Source: Lolium rigidum (taxonomy: Eukaryota; Streptophyta; Magnoliopsida; Poales; Poaceae). Taken from it: a stretch of 64,000 nucleotides of DNA. The stretch spans positions 342,844,644-342,908,643 of the forward strand of contig NC_061514.1 in assembly GCF_022539505.1 (NCBI RefSeq). The letters are read 5' to 3'. Below the pieces are notes generated by a model. It did no database searches, was not told the origin of the DNA, and worked only from the letters and a program-made list of their open reading frames with translations. Shown piece by piece: positions 43,144-55,298 of the stretch. The translations under genes were made by a program, and so were the position numbers. Every line of letters starts with the position of its first letter. The stretch's first letter is position 1.

Positions 43144-45798
43144 ATGGGTAAATCTCGCGATCCTAAAGTCGCCATATTACCATCCACTACAAGAAAAGGT
43201 ACAACTCTGAGTACCTCTGCTACGCTTGATTCACCATCTGTGATAAGTCAACTTGTTTCACCGCCGCAAGCTTCACTTGCTGGTACTTCTGCTGAATCTG
43301 AAAACTCTCATAATATTGATAATGTTTCTGCTGTGCTTGATGATAGTGGTTCATTGGGATCTTTTCTAGATGCTACAATTGCTAGGTCTAGACAAATTGA
43401 AAATACTGAGACTCCTAATGCTGCTACACCTGTTAATTCACCTGAGTCTGTTGATTATTCTAGTGATGATCCTGATGAGGATTATGTGGAACTTAATGAT
43501 GATTTTATTGATAAATGCAATGCTATTACTGATGCAAGAAAAATTAAAAAGTTTCTCGCACAACATACTGTTAGATATAAGCTATCTCCTGATCCTAAAT
43601 TTGCCACGTCTCCTATAAACATTAAGGATAAAGATTATGATTTTTCTCTTGATCTATCTCATATAGCTATTGTTGAGAAAACACCCTTTTGTGGTACTGA
43701 AAAAGAAAGTGCTGTAGAACATATGAATGAACTCTCTTCTATGAGTAGCTTGTTTTCTGATGATGTCAAGATGCGCACTTATTTTGTTGCTAAAAATTTT
43801 CCTTTCTCATTAAAGGATGATGCTAAAACTTGGTATAATAATTTGTCTCCTGGTTCTATTAAAAGTCCAGGTGATTTGCTTAATGTTTTCTTTCGGAAAT
43901 ACTTTCCTGCTAGTGCTCAACATGCTGCTTTACAGAAAATTTATAGCTTTGACCAGGAAGATGGAGAGAAATTGCCTGAAGCATGGGCAAGATTGTGCTC
44001 TCTTATCAGAGCTCGACCTGGACATGATTTAGAAAAGCATGATTTACTTGATATATTTTATAGTGGACTAACCTTTGAGTCTAGAGCATATCTGGATAGT
44101 TGTGCTGGTTGTGTTTTCAGGAAAAGAACTCCAGACGAAGCTGAAGATTTATTGGCTAAAATAGGCTGGAATCATGATGATTGGACTACACCTGAACCAA
44201 CTCCGACGCCAATATTGAATAAGAAGGGTTTGATTAAATTAAATGATGAAGATATGAGGGAAGCCAAGAAATCTCTTAAGGAGAAAGGTATTAAATCTGA
44301 AGATGTGAAGAACTTACCTCCCATAGAAGATTTATGTAAGATAATTCCCCCTTCATCCATGATTGAGGTAAACTCTCTTCAACGCTTTACTAGGGAAGAT
44401 ATTCCATATTCAAAACCTCCTGCTCAATGCTTAGATGAGTTTGATAATTATATTGTTAAGCAAGAAAATTTTAATATGAGAGTAGAGAATCATTTAATGG
44501 AAAATTCTCAAGCTATTAGTAATTTGCATGATATTGTGGAGAGAACCTCCAATGATGTTAAGATGCTTGTTAAACATTTTCATATGGTTCAAACTCAAAT
44601 TGATCAACTCACTAAAGTGCAAAATGACTTGTTAAAAAATAATTCTAAAGGGAAACATGCTTATGAAGTAACAACTAGAGGCGGTGTTTCTACTCAGGAT
44701 CCTCTATATCCTGAAGGGCATCCCAAAAGAGTTGAACAAGATTCTCAACGCATTGAACCTAGTGCTCCTTCTAAGAAAAAGAAGAAGAAACATAAAAATG
44801 TTGTAGAATCCTCTGAACCTTTTAATGATCCTAATAGTATTTCTATTTCTGATGCTGAAACTGAAAGTGGTAATGAACATGATAATAATAATGATAAGAA
44901 CGATGCTTCTGATAAAGAAGAGGTTGAAGATGAACCTGAAAAGCATGCTAAAAATAAAAAGTATACTAAAGAAGATTTTATTGCTAAGAAACATGGTAAT
45001 GAAAGGGAACCTTGGGTCCAAAAGCAAATGCCTTTTCCTGCTAAGAAACTAAAATCAAAGGAAGAAGAACACTATAATAAATTTTGCGATTGGATGAAAC
45101 ATTTATTCTTGCAAATCCCTTTGACTGATGCTATTAAATTGCCTCCTTATTCAAAGTATATGAAAGATATTATCTCTAACAAAAGGAAAATTCCCAATGA
45201 GGAGATTTCCACTATGCTTGCTAATTTCTCTTTCAATGGCAAAGTTCCAAAGAAGTTGGGCGATCCAGGTATACCGACCATTCCTTGTTCTATTAAGAAT
45301 AATTATGTTAGAACTGCTCTATGTGATTTGGGAGCGGGTGTTAGTGTTATGCCCTTTTCTCTTTACAAGAGACTTTATTTAGATAAGTTGATACCGACCG
45401 ATATATCTTTGCAAATGGCTGATAAATCTACTGCTATTCCTGTTGGTATATGTGAGGATGTTCCTGTTCAAGTTACTAATAACTGCTTGATATTAACTGA
45501 TTTTGTTGTGTTGGAAATGCCTGAAGATGATAATATGTCTATTATTCTTGGGAGACCTTTTCTTAACACCGCAGGGGCTGTTATTGATTGCAATAAAGGA
45601 AAAGTTACTTTAAATGTTGATGACAAGGAGCATACCGTCTATTTCCCCAGGAGGATTGATAAAGTATGTGGAGTTAATACTATTTCTAATGTGAGAACTA
45701 TCAAAGTGGGAGCTATTGATTGTCCTATATATGAGCCTAAAGAAGGATATCAAAATCTTATGATTGGATCCATATCAATACAATTCAAGGTAACATGA
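43144..45798 (+). CDS. Intact gag-protease of Athila-like element A (884 aa)
   Basis: One uninterrupted ORF from the first ATG after the PBS. Residues 1-190 are Ser/Asp-rich and acidic. About 195-345 form the gag core (MRTYFVAKNFPFSLKDDAKT, then VFFRKYFPASAQHAALQKIY, then LLDIFYSGLTFESRAYLDS). The middle has heptad-like helices (NLHDIVERTSNDVKMLVKHF). Near residue 545 is a lysine run that could serve as a nuclear signal, followed by an acidic Asp/Asn-rich segment. Near 726 the protease active site reads CDLGAGVSVMP (the D-x-G form typical of Athila proteases), with IILGRPFLNTAG about 80 residues later. The ORF stops there with no RT frame beyond. It would assemble particles for packaging, with RT and integrase supplied by a helper. 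The intact frame contrasts with the frameshifted copy in B. Confidence 0.9.
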   Translation: MGKSRDPKVAILPSTTRKGTTLSTSATLDSPSVISQLVSPPQASLAGTSAESENSHNIDNVSAVLDDSGSLGSFLDATIARSRQIENTETPNAATPVNSPESVDYSSDDPDEDYVELNDDFIDKCNAITDARKIKKFLAQHTVRYKLSPDPKFATSPINIKDKDYDFSLDLSHIAIVEKTPFCGTEKESAVEHMNELSSMSSLFSDDVKMRTYFVAKNFPFSLKDDAKTWYNNLSPGSIKSPGDLLNVFFRKYFPASAQHAALQKIYSFDQEDGEKLPEAWARLCSLIRARPGHDLEKHDLLDIFYSGLTFESRAYLDSCAGCVFRKRTPDEAEDLLAKIGWNHDDWTTPEPTPTPILNKKGLIKLNDEDMREAKKSLKEKGIKSEDVKNLPPIEDLCKIIPPSSMIEVNSLQRFTREDIPYSKPPAQCLDEFDNYIVKQENFNMRVENHLMENSQAISNLHDIVERTSNDVKMLVKHFHMVQTQIDQLTKVQNDLLKNNSKGKHAYEVTTRGGVSTQDPLYPEGHPKRVEQDSQRIEPSAPSKKKKKKHKNVVESSEPFNDPNSISISDAETESGNEHDNNNDKNDASDKEEVEDEPEKHAKNKKYTKEDFIAKKHGNEREPWVQKQMPFPAKKLKSKEEEHYNKFCDWMKHLFLQIPLTDAIKLPPYSKYMKDIISNKRKIPNEEISTMLANFSFNGKVPKKLGDPGIPTIPCSIKNNYVRTALCDLGAGVSVMPFSLYKRLYLDKLIPTDISLQMADKSTAIPVGICEDVPVQVTNNCLILTDFVVLEMPEDDNMSIILGRPFLNTAGAVIDCNKGKVTLNVDDKEHTVYFPRRIDKVCGVNTISNVRTIKVGAIDCPIYEPKEGYQNLMIGSISIQFKVT

Positions 45799-48396
45799 TT
45801 GATTTGAGGTTTATTTCTTCTTATGCTATGTAAAATTTATTTGGTGGCAAGACTTGATCAACCTTGTTAACAAATACTTTTTATATGCATAGAGGAGGTA
45901 AACAACATTTCTTTCTTCCTCCACTTGTTTTACTTGCTGTAGCACTTTTGTTTTGCAAAGTTCTTTAGTCAATTAGAGATTTCAAAATCTTTTTCTGCCC
46001 ATTAATAATAAATTTAATACCCAGAAATGTGCATTTTTCAAAGTTTTCAAAAATTCACAAAAATTATACCGTTGGTCTTATTTTTCGAAGAGGCACCATG
46101 GGATTAAACTCCACTTAGGCCAAAAGCCTAAGCTTGGGGGGAGGTATACCGGCATCACTCATTCTTTGCATATTATGGTTGCTCGATACTTGTATATACT
46201 TGTTTAGTTTCTTTAAGTGGTTTTCTAATAAGGGGGAGATGATATTTGGGGAAGTGCTGTTGAAAACAGATTCTGGACTGTTACTGAAAAAATTCTCAAA
46301 AATAGCCAGAACGTTATTTTGCAAAGCCAATTTTTGTGCATGTTCCCCAGGTTGTTATCTAACTTTCATTAGTTTAACACTTTTCGATTTGAGGAGAGGA
46401 AAAATTTCTTAAAAATCGATTACTATACTCTTTGTCAAGTTTGACGAATTCCTGCTGCTTTGTGTTTATGTGACTCTTCTAGTTTTCATTTTCTTGTTTT
46501 TGCTTTGTTTCTTTCCTAAAACACAAAAAGACAAAAATATTTCTGTTGTTTCTCTTCACCATTTGTTTAGTTTGGTTTCTTGCTTTTACTTTGCTTTATT
46601 TGCTATCGTTGGTTTGCTATAAGAAAATCCAAAAAGATTTTGTTTTGTTTGCTTGTTTCCCTTTGTTCTTGTTCCCAATTCGAAAACACCAAAAATATTT
46701 GCTGTTCTTCTTTGGTTTTGTAAAGTTCATTATGAGTTCAATGGTCTTCGGTGGCTGGAGCGTGGTTTTCATTTCATATTATCCAAGCTACACAAGTGAA
46801 AGGCAATAATGACGATCTACGACAATTTCACTGTGGTGAGAGGCTGGTATGAACTCTATTTGTTTTCATTTTTGTATATATACTCATCCATGTGAGCATG
46901 CTTAGTTGGTTCATGTGAGGTATATGTCATTTAAGAGAGTCTAGTAGTTCATGATCTCTCATGTTTAGCTCCAATTTATTAATATGAGTAGCATGTCATG
47001 GATGTTTGCTTGCATTGTTTTATTCATAAATAGGTATGACATTGTGGTATCCTCCTCTGAATAATTCATTTGAATTGACTTGGCACATGCTCACGCATGC
47101 ATATGACTGAATAAAAGTCAATTAAACCTCGATGATTTACTTTGCTTTAGAGTTCTTGTATCACTTTTATGCCTCCGTTAATTTATTTTGCCGCAAGCAT
47201 GATTATGACAGTTACTGCTCTCTTGATTGTCGCTCCCCAGTCTATTACTAGCCTTCACTTGTCTTGGCGGGAACGCTGCTCGTGCTTCCAAACCCTCGAA
47301 AACCAAGTCGTTCCAAAGTGTCCACCATAAATACCTATGCATGGCATTTCAAACCATTCCAAGTAAATTCTCATGCGCTACCTTTAAACCTTCAAAATGC
47401 TTCTCAATTTGTGTTAATGTTTTATAGCTCATGAGGAAGTATGTGGTGTTTATCTTTCAACCTTGTCATTTACTTTTGATAGACTTTCATAATAAGAGCT
47501 GGCAACGGGGTGCCCAGCCCCAACTAATAACTTCATTAATAATTCTCTTCACATGTTTTGCCCTGATTCATCAGTAAGCAACTTAATTTTGCAAATAGAC
47601 ACTCCTCCACGGTATGAGATTGATGGTAGGCACCCGAGGATTCGGTTAGCCATGGCTTGTGTAAGCAAAGGTTGGGGGAGTGTCACTCATAATAAAACTA
47701 AAATACGTGTGTAAACAAAAGAGAAGAGGGATGATCTACCTTGCTGGTAGAAATAACGTCCTTCATGGGAGCCGCTCTTGAAAGTCTGGTTGGCGAGGTA
47801 GTTGGTGTACCCATTACCATTCGTTGACAACAACAAACACCTCTCAAAATAACTTTACTCCTGTTTTAAAAATGAAAAGCTCTAGCGCATGTTAATCCCT
47901 GCTTCCCTCTACGAAGGGTCAATCTTTTACTTTTATGTTGTGTCTCCATCCTTTCTTTGAGCACTTTCTTGAGAGCACTAACTTGTCATTCTTAGTATAA
48001 TATGCTTATCTCAAAATATGATTGATTGTGGTATAACTTTGATGCTTTTATCTTTGACAATCTCTATTTCTAGTCTTTCTATGAACTTCAGAGGTGCCTG
48101 AGCATTTATGTTTTGCTGATCAAATACGGGCAAGCGAGATACCACTTTATCATACTCTTTTATGAACATTGCAATCCTGCTGATAGACATGATTCATGAT
48201 ACTTGTTTTTAATTTGTTGGTACTTTTCCATGATTGACATAGCTATTGGATGATCTTATTTGCATGTATCTTATTATGAATTGCCTAAGTACTTTTCCAT
48301 GTCATGAGAATATTTACATCATATGAGCAAATGTGTTCGTGAAAGTTCTTTTATCACTCACAGTTGTTAACTGAATTGCTTGAGGACAAGCACTAA
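45799..48396 (+). other. Non-coding 3' region of A
   Basis: About 2.6 kb with no credible ORF. It is homologous to B, but a block of about 1.16 kb present in B (about 36765-37930) is missing here. The deletion joint is near 46095-46105 (GAGGCAC|CATGGGATT). Confidence 0.75.
46114..46144 (+). promoter_or_regulatory. Hairpin plus internal purine tract of A
   Basis: CTTAGGC-CAAAA-GCCTAAG (46114-46132), a perfect 7-bp stem, runs into GCTTGGGGGGAGG. The tract copies the true PPT motif at 48400 and could act as a second plus-strand primer or a structural signal. Confidence 0.65.
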
Positions 48397-48414
48397 GCTA
48401 AGCTTGGGGGGAGT
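48397..48414 (+). promoter_or_regulatory. Polypurine tract of A
   Basis: GCTAAGCTTGGGGGGAGT directly precedes the 3' LTR start TGATACGTCC. Confidence 0.8.
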
Positions 48415-49812
48415 TGATACGTCCAAAACGTATCTACTTTCCCGAACACTTTTGCTATTGTTTTGCCTCTAATTTGTGTGTTTTGGATACAACTAACTCG
48501 GACTAACACTGTTTTCAGCAGAATTGCCCTGGTGTCTCGTTTTTGTGCAGAAATTCAACTTTCGGGAAAATCCTCGGAATTTATACCAAAGGGCCTATTT
48601 TACTAGAAGAATCACGGAGCCAGAAGGGCAAGCCAGGTGGAGGCCCGAGGCCCCCACACACTAGGCCGGCGCGACCCAGGAGGGGGGCGCGCCGCCCTAC
48701 TGTGTGGCCTCCTCGGCTGGCCTCCGACGCCCTCCTCTGGACTACTTAAGGGTTTCGATCTAAAAACGCGAGAGGAGAAGTTGAAGTCGCCAGAAACCTC
48801 CCAGTACGCCGCCACCGTCGCGAAACTCCATCTCGGGACCAGAAACTCCGTTCTGGCACTCCGCCGGAACAGGGAATTGGAGGAGATCATCGCCATCATC
48901 ACCACCGACGCCTCTCCATCGACCATCAATGTTTCCCCCATCCATGTGTGAGTCATTCCCCCGCTGTAGGCTGAAGGGGATGGTAGGGATTGGATGAGAT
49001 TGGTCATGTAATAGCATAAGATTGTTAGGGCATAGTGCCTAGTGTCCGTAATTGGTACTTTGATGATATTGTTGCAACTTGTTATGCTTAATGCTTGTCA
49101 CTAGGGACCGAGTGCCATGATCTCAGATCTGAACATGTTATTGTTTCATCATGATATGCATTGTTTTATGATCTTACCTGCAAGGTGTATACACATGTCG
49201 CTGTCCGGAACCCGAGGCCCCGAAGTAACAGAAATCGGGACAACCGGAGGGGATGGCAGTGATGTGAGGATCACATGTGTTCACGGAGTTTTAATGCTTT
49301 GCTCCGGTACTCTATTAAAAGGAGTACCTTAATATCCAGTAGATTCCCTAGAGGCCCGGCTGCCACCGGCTGGTAGGACAAAAGATGTTGTGCAAGTTTC
49401 TCATTGCGAGCACGTACGACTATATACGGAACACATGCCTATGGATTGCTTTGTACTTGGACACCATTTTATTATTATCTGCAAATACCTTGCTTAGATT
49501 GTTACATGAGTTTCTCTCATCCATGCAACGCCCGTCATCCATCCCTGTGCCTACAGTATTTTAATCCTGCTATTTATTGTAATCACTACTGCTGTCTTTG
49601 TTACTCTGCTGCTGCTATTTCACTACGGCTACTGCTATAAACTGTTACTACTGATAAACTCTTGCGAGCAAGTCTGTTTCCAGGTGCAGCTGAATTGACA
49701 ACTCCGCTGTTAAGGTTTTCAAGTATTCTTTGTCTCCCCTTGTGTCGAATCAATAAATTGGGTTTTACTTCCCGCGAAGACTGTTGCAATCCCCTATACT
49801 TGTGGGTCATCA
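48415..49812 (+). repeat. 3' LTR of A
   Basis: 1398 bp, uninterrupted reference copy of the LTR, ending GGGTCATCA next to TSD CTCTA (49813-49817). Confidence 0.95.
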
Positions 49813-49817
49813 CTCTA

Positions 49818-51062
49818 TTCACCCTGGAGGAACCAAAATGTACCAAGATCTGAAGAACACCTTTTGTGGCACGGAATGAAGTGGGACATAGCATTCTTTA
49901 TTGCTAAATGTGATATCTGTCAGAAGGTTAAGGCAGAACATCAACGCCCCGCCGGACTTCTCCAACCTTTACAGATTCCCGTGTGGAAATGGGAGGAAGT
50001 AGAATGGATTTCATCACTGGACTCCCAAGGTCAAGCAGAGGACATGATTCCATTTGGGTGATCGTTGATCGTCTCACCAAGGTTGCACATTTTATTCCCG
50101 TCAAGACCACATATAATGGTCGCCGCTTGGCTGAAATCTATATCTCTCGGATCGTTAGCCCACACGGAGTTCCCAAAAGGATCGTATCTGACCATGGAAC
50201 CCAATTCACCTCGAAATTCTGGCAAAGACTTCATGAAGCTTTGGGTACAAAACTATCTTTCAGCACCGCCTATCACCCGCAGACCGGTGGACAAACAGAG
50301 CGAGTAAATCAGATACTGGAAGATATGCTCCGCGCTTGTGTTCTTGCTTACGGAACCAAGTGGGAAGATTGTTTATCCTTTGCCGAGTTCTCATATAATA
50401 ATAGCTACCAGGCTAGCCTTCAAATGGCACCTTTTGAAGCTCTTTATGGAAGAAAGTGCCGAACCCCTCTCAACTGGTCCGAGACCGGCGAAAGCCAAGT
50501 GTTTGGACCCGACATACTTCGAGAAGCTGAAGAACACGTTAAACTCATCCGTGACCGTTTGAAAGCTGCTCAGTCACGTCAGAAGAGCTACGCCAACACC
50601 AAACGACGAGAAGTGACTTTCAATATCAGATATTTTGCCTATCTCCGAGTCACACCCCTCAAAGGAATGAAGTGTTTCCATGTCAAAGGCAAGCTAGAGC
50701 CAAGATACATTGGACCCTTCAAGGTACTAGGCCGAAGAGGAGAAGTGCCATATCAACTAGAATTTCCCCCGGAATTATCAGAGGTCCATGACGTCTTCCA
50801 TATCTCTCAACTTCGAATATGTCTCCAATTACCGGACAAGCCAGAAGTCTTCAAGGACATCGACTACCGTGCTATCGATCTGAATCATGACTTAACCTAC
50901 CGGGAGAACCCCTTACGCATTTTGGAAGAAGTCGTGAGAGTTACCCGCCGGAGGAAGATTAAGTTCTTCAAAGTTCAGTGGAGTAACCACTCAGAGGATG
51001 AGGCCACCTGGGAACGAGAGGATTACCTTAGAAAGGAGTTCCCCTACTATTCAAGCTCTTAG
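49818..51062 (+). pseudogene. Integrase and chromodomain of element C
   Basis: Resumes the pol of C after element A. The zinc finger (IHPGGTKMYQDLKNTF, then CDICQKVKAEHQ) is broken by a one-base loss near 49868 and another frameshift near 50000. The main frame (49983-51062) has the integrase core with Asp (RMDFITGLP), Asp (VSDHGTQFTS) and Glu (GGQTERVNQ), so the DDE residues are kept. It also has a C-terminal GPFKVL...DVFHISQLR domain and at about 50920-51045 a chromodomain (RILEEVVRVTRRRKIKFFKV, WSNHSEDEATWE). The chromodomain would steer integration to marked chromatin. The usual HPQTDGQ reads HPQTGGQ. Confidence 0.9.
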
Positions 51063-51090
51063 CCTCGGAATCTCGGGACGAGATTCTTTT

Positions 51091-51104
51091 AAGGGGGGAA
51101 GGTC
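51091..51104 (+). promoter_or_regulatory. Polypurine tract of C
   Basis: AAGGGGGGAAGGTC directly precedes the 3' LTR start at 51105. Confidence 0.8.
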
Positions 51105-53809
51105 TGTAACACCCCATTTTTCAGAACCTGCATATTTTAAAAAAACTTGAAAATTAGAGCCCACAAAAACTTTTATTTTGTGCTTGTGAGTGTGCTTAGT
51201 TTGGAATCTTGCATAACCTAGTTCAAAATTCCACTTGGTGTGTTAATTTATGTGATAGCACTAACAACCAAATTGAGCACCCCTTTTTAAATCATTAGGG
51301 TTTAACCCACTTATTCAAATAACACCCCCTCTAATGAGGCACTTTGCCTCAAAAACCCTAACCCTAATTTTTACACCATCTCAAGGTAAGAGGGAAAACT
51401 CCCCCCTCTTAATTATGTGGTAACCACCACCCCACCTAGGGTTACACCACCAACACCAACACCACCACCACTTCATTTTCTCTTACTTACTCCAACACTT
51501 GTGTGCATACACTTTTTCCAAAAATTTGGCACATGCACTATGGCATGGCCCTCTCTTTCACCCCTGCCCCCTTTCTCTTTTCTCTCTTCTCTCTATCTTG
51601 GTTTAGGCCAAGAGACAAGAAGGGGGACTTCCCCCTCTCTTTTTCTTCTCCCCTCTCTCTCTTTTCTTCTCGGGATGGGCCGTGGATAGCACCACCACCC
51701 CTCTCCCCTGCTCTGGCCCAACCCTAGCCCGCACCACCCCCTCTCTTTGGCCCAACCGCCACCAGAACCCCTTCCCCGCCAAACCCTAGACGCCAAACCG
51801 CGCGCATGCCTGGCAGGAGACATGATGGTGTCGCTTCACTCGATGCGCCATCAGCCTGAACTGCCGCACGCCTCCTCGACTCCCTCCCCTTGCTGACGCC
51901 ACCAGGGCAACGTCACCATGGGCCTCGCCGGTGACGCCAGCCCTCGCGCGCCCGTTGGCCACCAGCACCGCCCACTCCACTACCCCCTCCCTCTCTGCCT
52001 ATAAAAACCCACCGAGCGCCACCTCTCTCCCTTCAGCTCCCCACTCACACGCCGTTAGGCTGCCCCTCCCTCTGCCAAGCTGCTCGAGCAGCAGCTCGAG
52101 CCGCTGCTGTTGTCGCGCCGAGATGCTCACCGCGGTCACCGCGAGGGTGACGCGTAGGTGATCACCGCCGCGACGCCATCGACGCCTCCCTCTCTTCTGT
52201 CTTCGCCATCACCCTCTGTCATGCCTAACCCACCTCCCCTGGCCTCTCTGTCACGCAGATCTGCAGGCGACGCCGATGACGAGCCGACGCCGCCTGTGCT
52301 GCATTCAACGACGTGGGAGGAGGAGCAGACGCACCTGGATGCCGCTAGGACGAGCACACGCCGCACACCCACGCCACCAGCACGCCTGCACGACGCCATG
52401 CCACCGCCAGCCGCCGGTAAGCCCCTAGCCGCCCCCTTTCTTCTTCTGTGCCGGCGTGCACCGCGGACATCGACGACGCGACGGATCTAGACCGTCGGAT
52501 CCAGATCGGGCGGGGGCATGGCGCATGCACGGCCACGTCAGCGTGCATGGCCACGTCTGCCGGCCTGGCCCGCCACGGGCCCCAGCCCCTTTTTCTTTTT
52601 CTTTTTCTCCCGCCACCAGGAGAGCCCCACTGGGCTAGCCCAATTCCACCGCACCGGCATGGCCCAAATCTTCTCGCCCAAATGAAATTCGTTTAAAAAT
52701 TTAAAACATCAATTTGAAATATGCCAGTGCACTGTTTTGCGAATAATTTGAGTTTGGTAGATCCATCTGAGGTGATTCAAATGGCAGAAGAACCAGTTTG
52801 AAAATATCTATCCAATGCCACTGGCCTTGTAGTTTTAGGATTTTTGTACGATTTTTAATGTATTAAACATGATCACTGTATTCTGGTTAGTATTTCTAAT
52901 TCTAAAAATTGAAACATTAACATTTTTTATGTGAATCCAATTGTGTTGAACTTGCTATATCAATGTCCATCTAAGAAAAATACTAACCGCTACTGTTCAT
53001 GAAAAATTGTTACTGTTTGTAAGTTTGTGTGAGTTACATGCAATGATAGATTAAAAATCCCATTGTTTTATTCAAATCCTTGCCACCTTTTTATTTTAAA
53101 AATAACCAACCTATCATTTGTTACTGTCAAACAACTCCCCTGCATGTTTTCATCTTTTATTTATTTACCCTTGGTTCTTGAGTTTTGTATTGATTGTATG
53201 TATCGTTTACTTTTGCGATGCTAGATACGAACGAGGGTGAAGTTGAAGGGGAGGACTTTGGAGAAGGATTTCAGGAAGACCAGGGACAAGCGAACCAAGG
53301 CAAGTCATCTTTTGATCTCTGATATGATGTCTCATTGGATGTCATCTTGTTGATATCCATAGTACCTTGGTTCTATGTGTGTTGATCTACATTTTGTTGT
53401 CATTTATGCTTGGTTGCAAGCATGGTAACCCTAGTGATTATACTCTTATATTGTATTTATGATTGTTGGGTGCATGGTAGCATGGCCGTGCTATCCTACT
53501 TGAGGATTTCTTTATGCTTAGCTTGAGCATAATTCATCTCGGGACAATAATTTTGCACCACACCCCTTTTGTAGTATGAAGGTATCAAGGCCATGATCTT
53601 GGTGTATTCTCAACTTGAGATGAGTACGCATATGTATCCTACTGGTATTAGTGTCGGCCAAGTTCCCCTCTTTGTCACTTAAATTGGTTAGCTAGCACCT
53701 GAAATCTGAAAGTATCTTCCCTCTTATGTTGTCATTATACATGCTTACCTTAAGCAAGTATGATATTGTTTCAATACCGCTCTCATATGCCTCTCAATGG
53801 CATGATGAC
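51105..53809 (+). repeat. 3' LTR of C, first part
   Basis: Matches 15197-17930 and is interrupted by element E after GGCATGATGAC. It contains the TATA box at 52000-52007 and a short CT tract near 51650. The possible LTR ORF here (exon 1 to 52416, exon 2 53225-53299) keeps an open exon 2, but the start ATG of the 5' copy is CTG and a TAG lies just upstream of 52158. Confidence 0.92.
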
Positions 53810-55280
53810 TGATGTCTACGGGAGCTTCTATTCTTGTAGACAGTGTTGGGCCTCCAAGAGCAGAGGTTTGTAGAACAGCAGCAAGTTTCCCTTAAGTGGA
53901 TCACCCAAGGTTTATCGATCTCAGGGAGGAAGAGGTCAAAGATATCCCTCTCATGCAACCCTGCAACCGCAAAGCAAGAAGTCTCTTGTGTCCCCAACAC
54001 ACCTAATAGGTGCACTAGTTCGGCGAAGAGATAGTGAAATACAGGTGGTATGAATAAATATGAGCAGTAGCAACGGCACCAGAAAAGTGCTTTGCTGTCC
54101 AGGACTGGCGTGTGGTTGATGGTGGTAATATTGCGGACAGTACAAATGCGTAGAGAACAATAAACAAGCAGCGATAGCAGTATTTGCGAACAAGGCCTAG
54201 GGATCATACTTTCACTAGTGGACACTCTCAACATTGATCACATAACAGAATAAATAGATAGATGCTAGACTCTACACCCTCTTGTTGGATGATGAACACC
54301 ACTAATTGTGTAGGATTACACGAACCCTCAATTCCGGAGTTAACAAGCTCCACAATATTCAATGTTCATATTTAAATAACCTTAGAGTGCAAGATAGATC
54401 AACATAACCAAATAGATCACATCAATACCATCATAGTAATAGTTAACTTCATAATCCACAAGAGATCACAATCATAAACTACGCCAAGTACTACATGATG
54501 CACACACTGTCCACATTACATCATGCAGGAGGAATAGAGTACTTTAATAACATCACTAGAGTAGCACATAGATGAATAGTGATACAAAACTCATATGAAT
54601 CTCAATCATGTAAGGAAGCTCATGAGATCATTGTATTGAAGTACATAGGAGAGAGATTAACCACATAGCTACCGGTACAGCCCCGAGCCTCGATGGAGAA
54701 CTAGTCCCTCCTCATGGGAGACAGCAGCGTTGATGAAGATGGCGGTGGTGTCGATGGAGAAACCTTCCGGGGGCACTTCCCCGTCCCGGCGGCGTGCCGG
54801 AACTGAGACTCCTGTCCCCCAGATCTTGGCTTCGCGATGGCGGCGGCTCTGGATGGTTTCTCGTACCGTGGCTTTTCCATCTCGAGATTTTAGGTCGAGG
54901 GGCTTCTTATAGGCGAAGAGGCGGCGTCAGAAGGTCAACGAGGCGACGACACGCTAGGGCGGTGCGGCCAGGGCCTGGGCCGCACCGGCCTACCTCCTGG
55001 GCCCCCTGTGGGTCCACTCTGGCGACTCTCGGGTGTTCTGGATGCTTCCGGGGATTCTAAGATGCTAGGCGTTGATTTCGTCCGATTCCGAGAATATTTC
55101 CTTACTAGGATTTCTGAAACCAAAAACAGCAGAAAACAGCAACTGGCCCTTCGGCATCTCGTCAATAGGTTAGTTCCGGAAAACGCATAAATATGACATA
55201 AAGTGTGCATAAAACATGTAGATATCATCAATAATGTGGCATGGAACATAAGAAATTATCGATACGTCGGAGACGTATCA
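53810..55280 (-). repeat. 3' LTR of E
   Basis: TGATGTCTACGGGAG...GACGTATCA on the plus strand; direct repeat of 58763-60235. Confidence 0.94.
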
Positions 55281-55298
55281 GCATCCCTAAGCTTAGTT
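55281..55298 (-). promoter_or_regulatory. Polypurine tract of E
   Basis: The minus strand reads AACTAAGCTTAGGGATGC next to the 3' LTR, a variant of the AAGCTTGGGG motif of A and B. Confidence 0.6.

Larger units (their letters stand above)
32350..49812 (+). mobile_element. Athila-like non-autonomous Gypsy element A (contains B)
   Basis: Inserted in the integrase zinc-finger region of C with TSD CTCTA (32345-32349, 49813-49817). The LTRs begin TGATACGTCC and end GTGGGTCATCA: the 5' LTR is 32350-33052 plus 42361-43056 (split by B) and the 3' LTR is 48415-49812. PBS, one intact gag-protease ORF, a long non-coding 3' region and a PPT follow. There is no RT or integrase. LTRs differ by roughly 3-4 percent by eye, more than those of B, D or E, which agrees with the nesting order. 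Confidence 0.93.
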
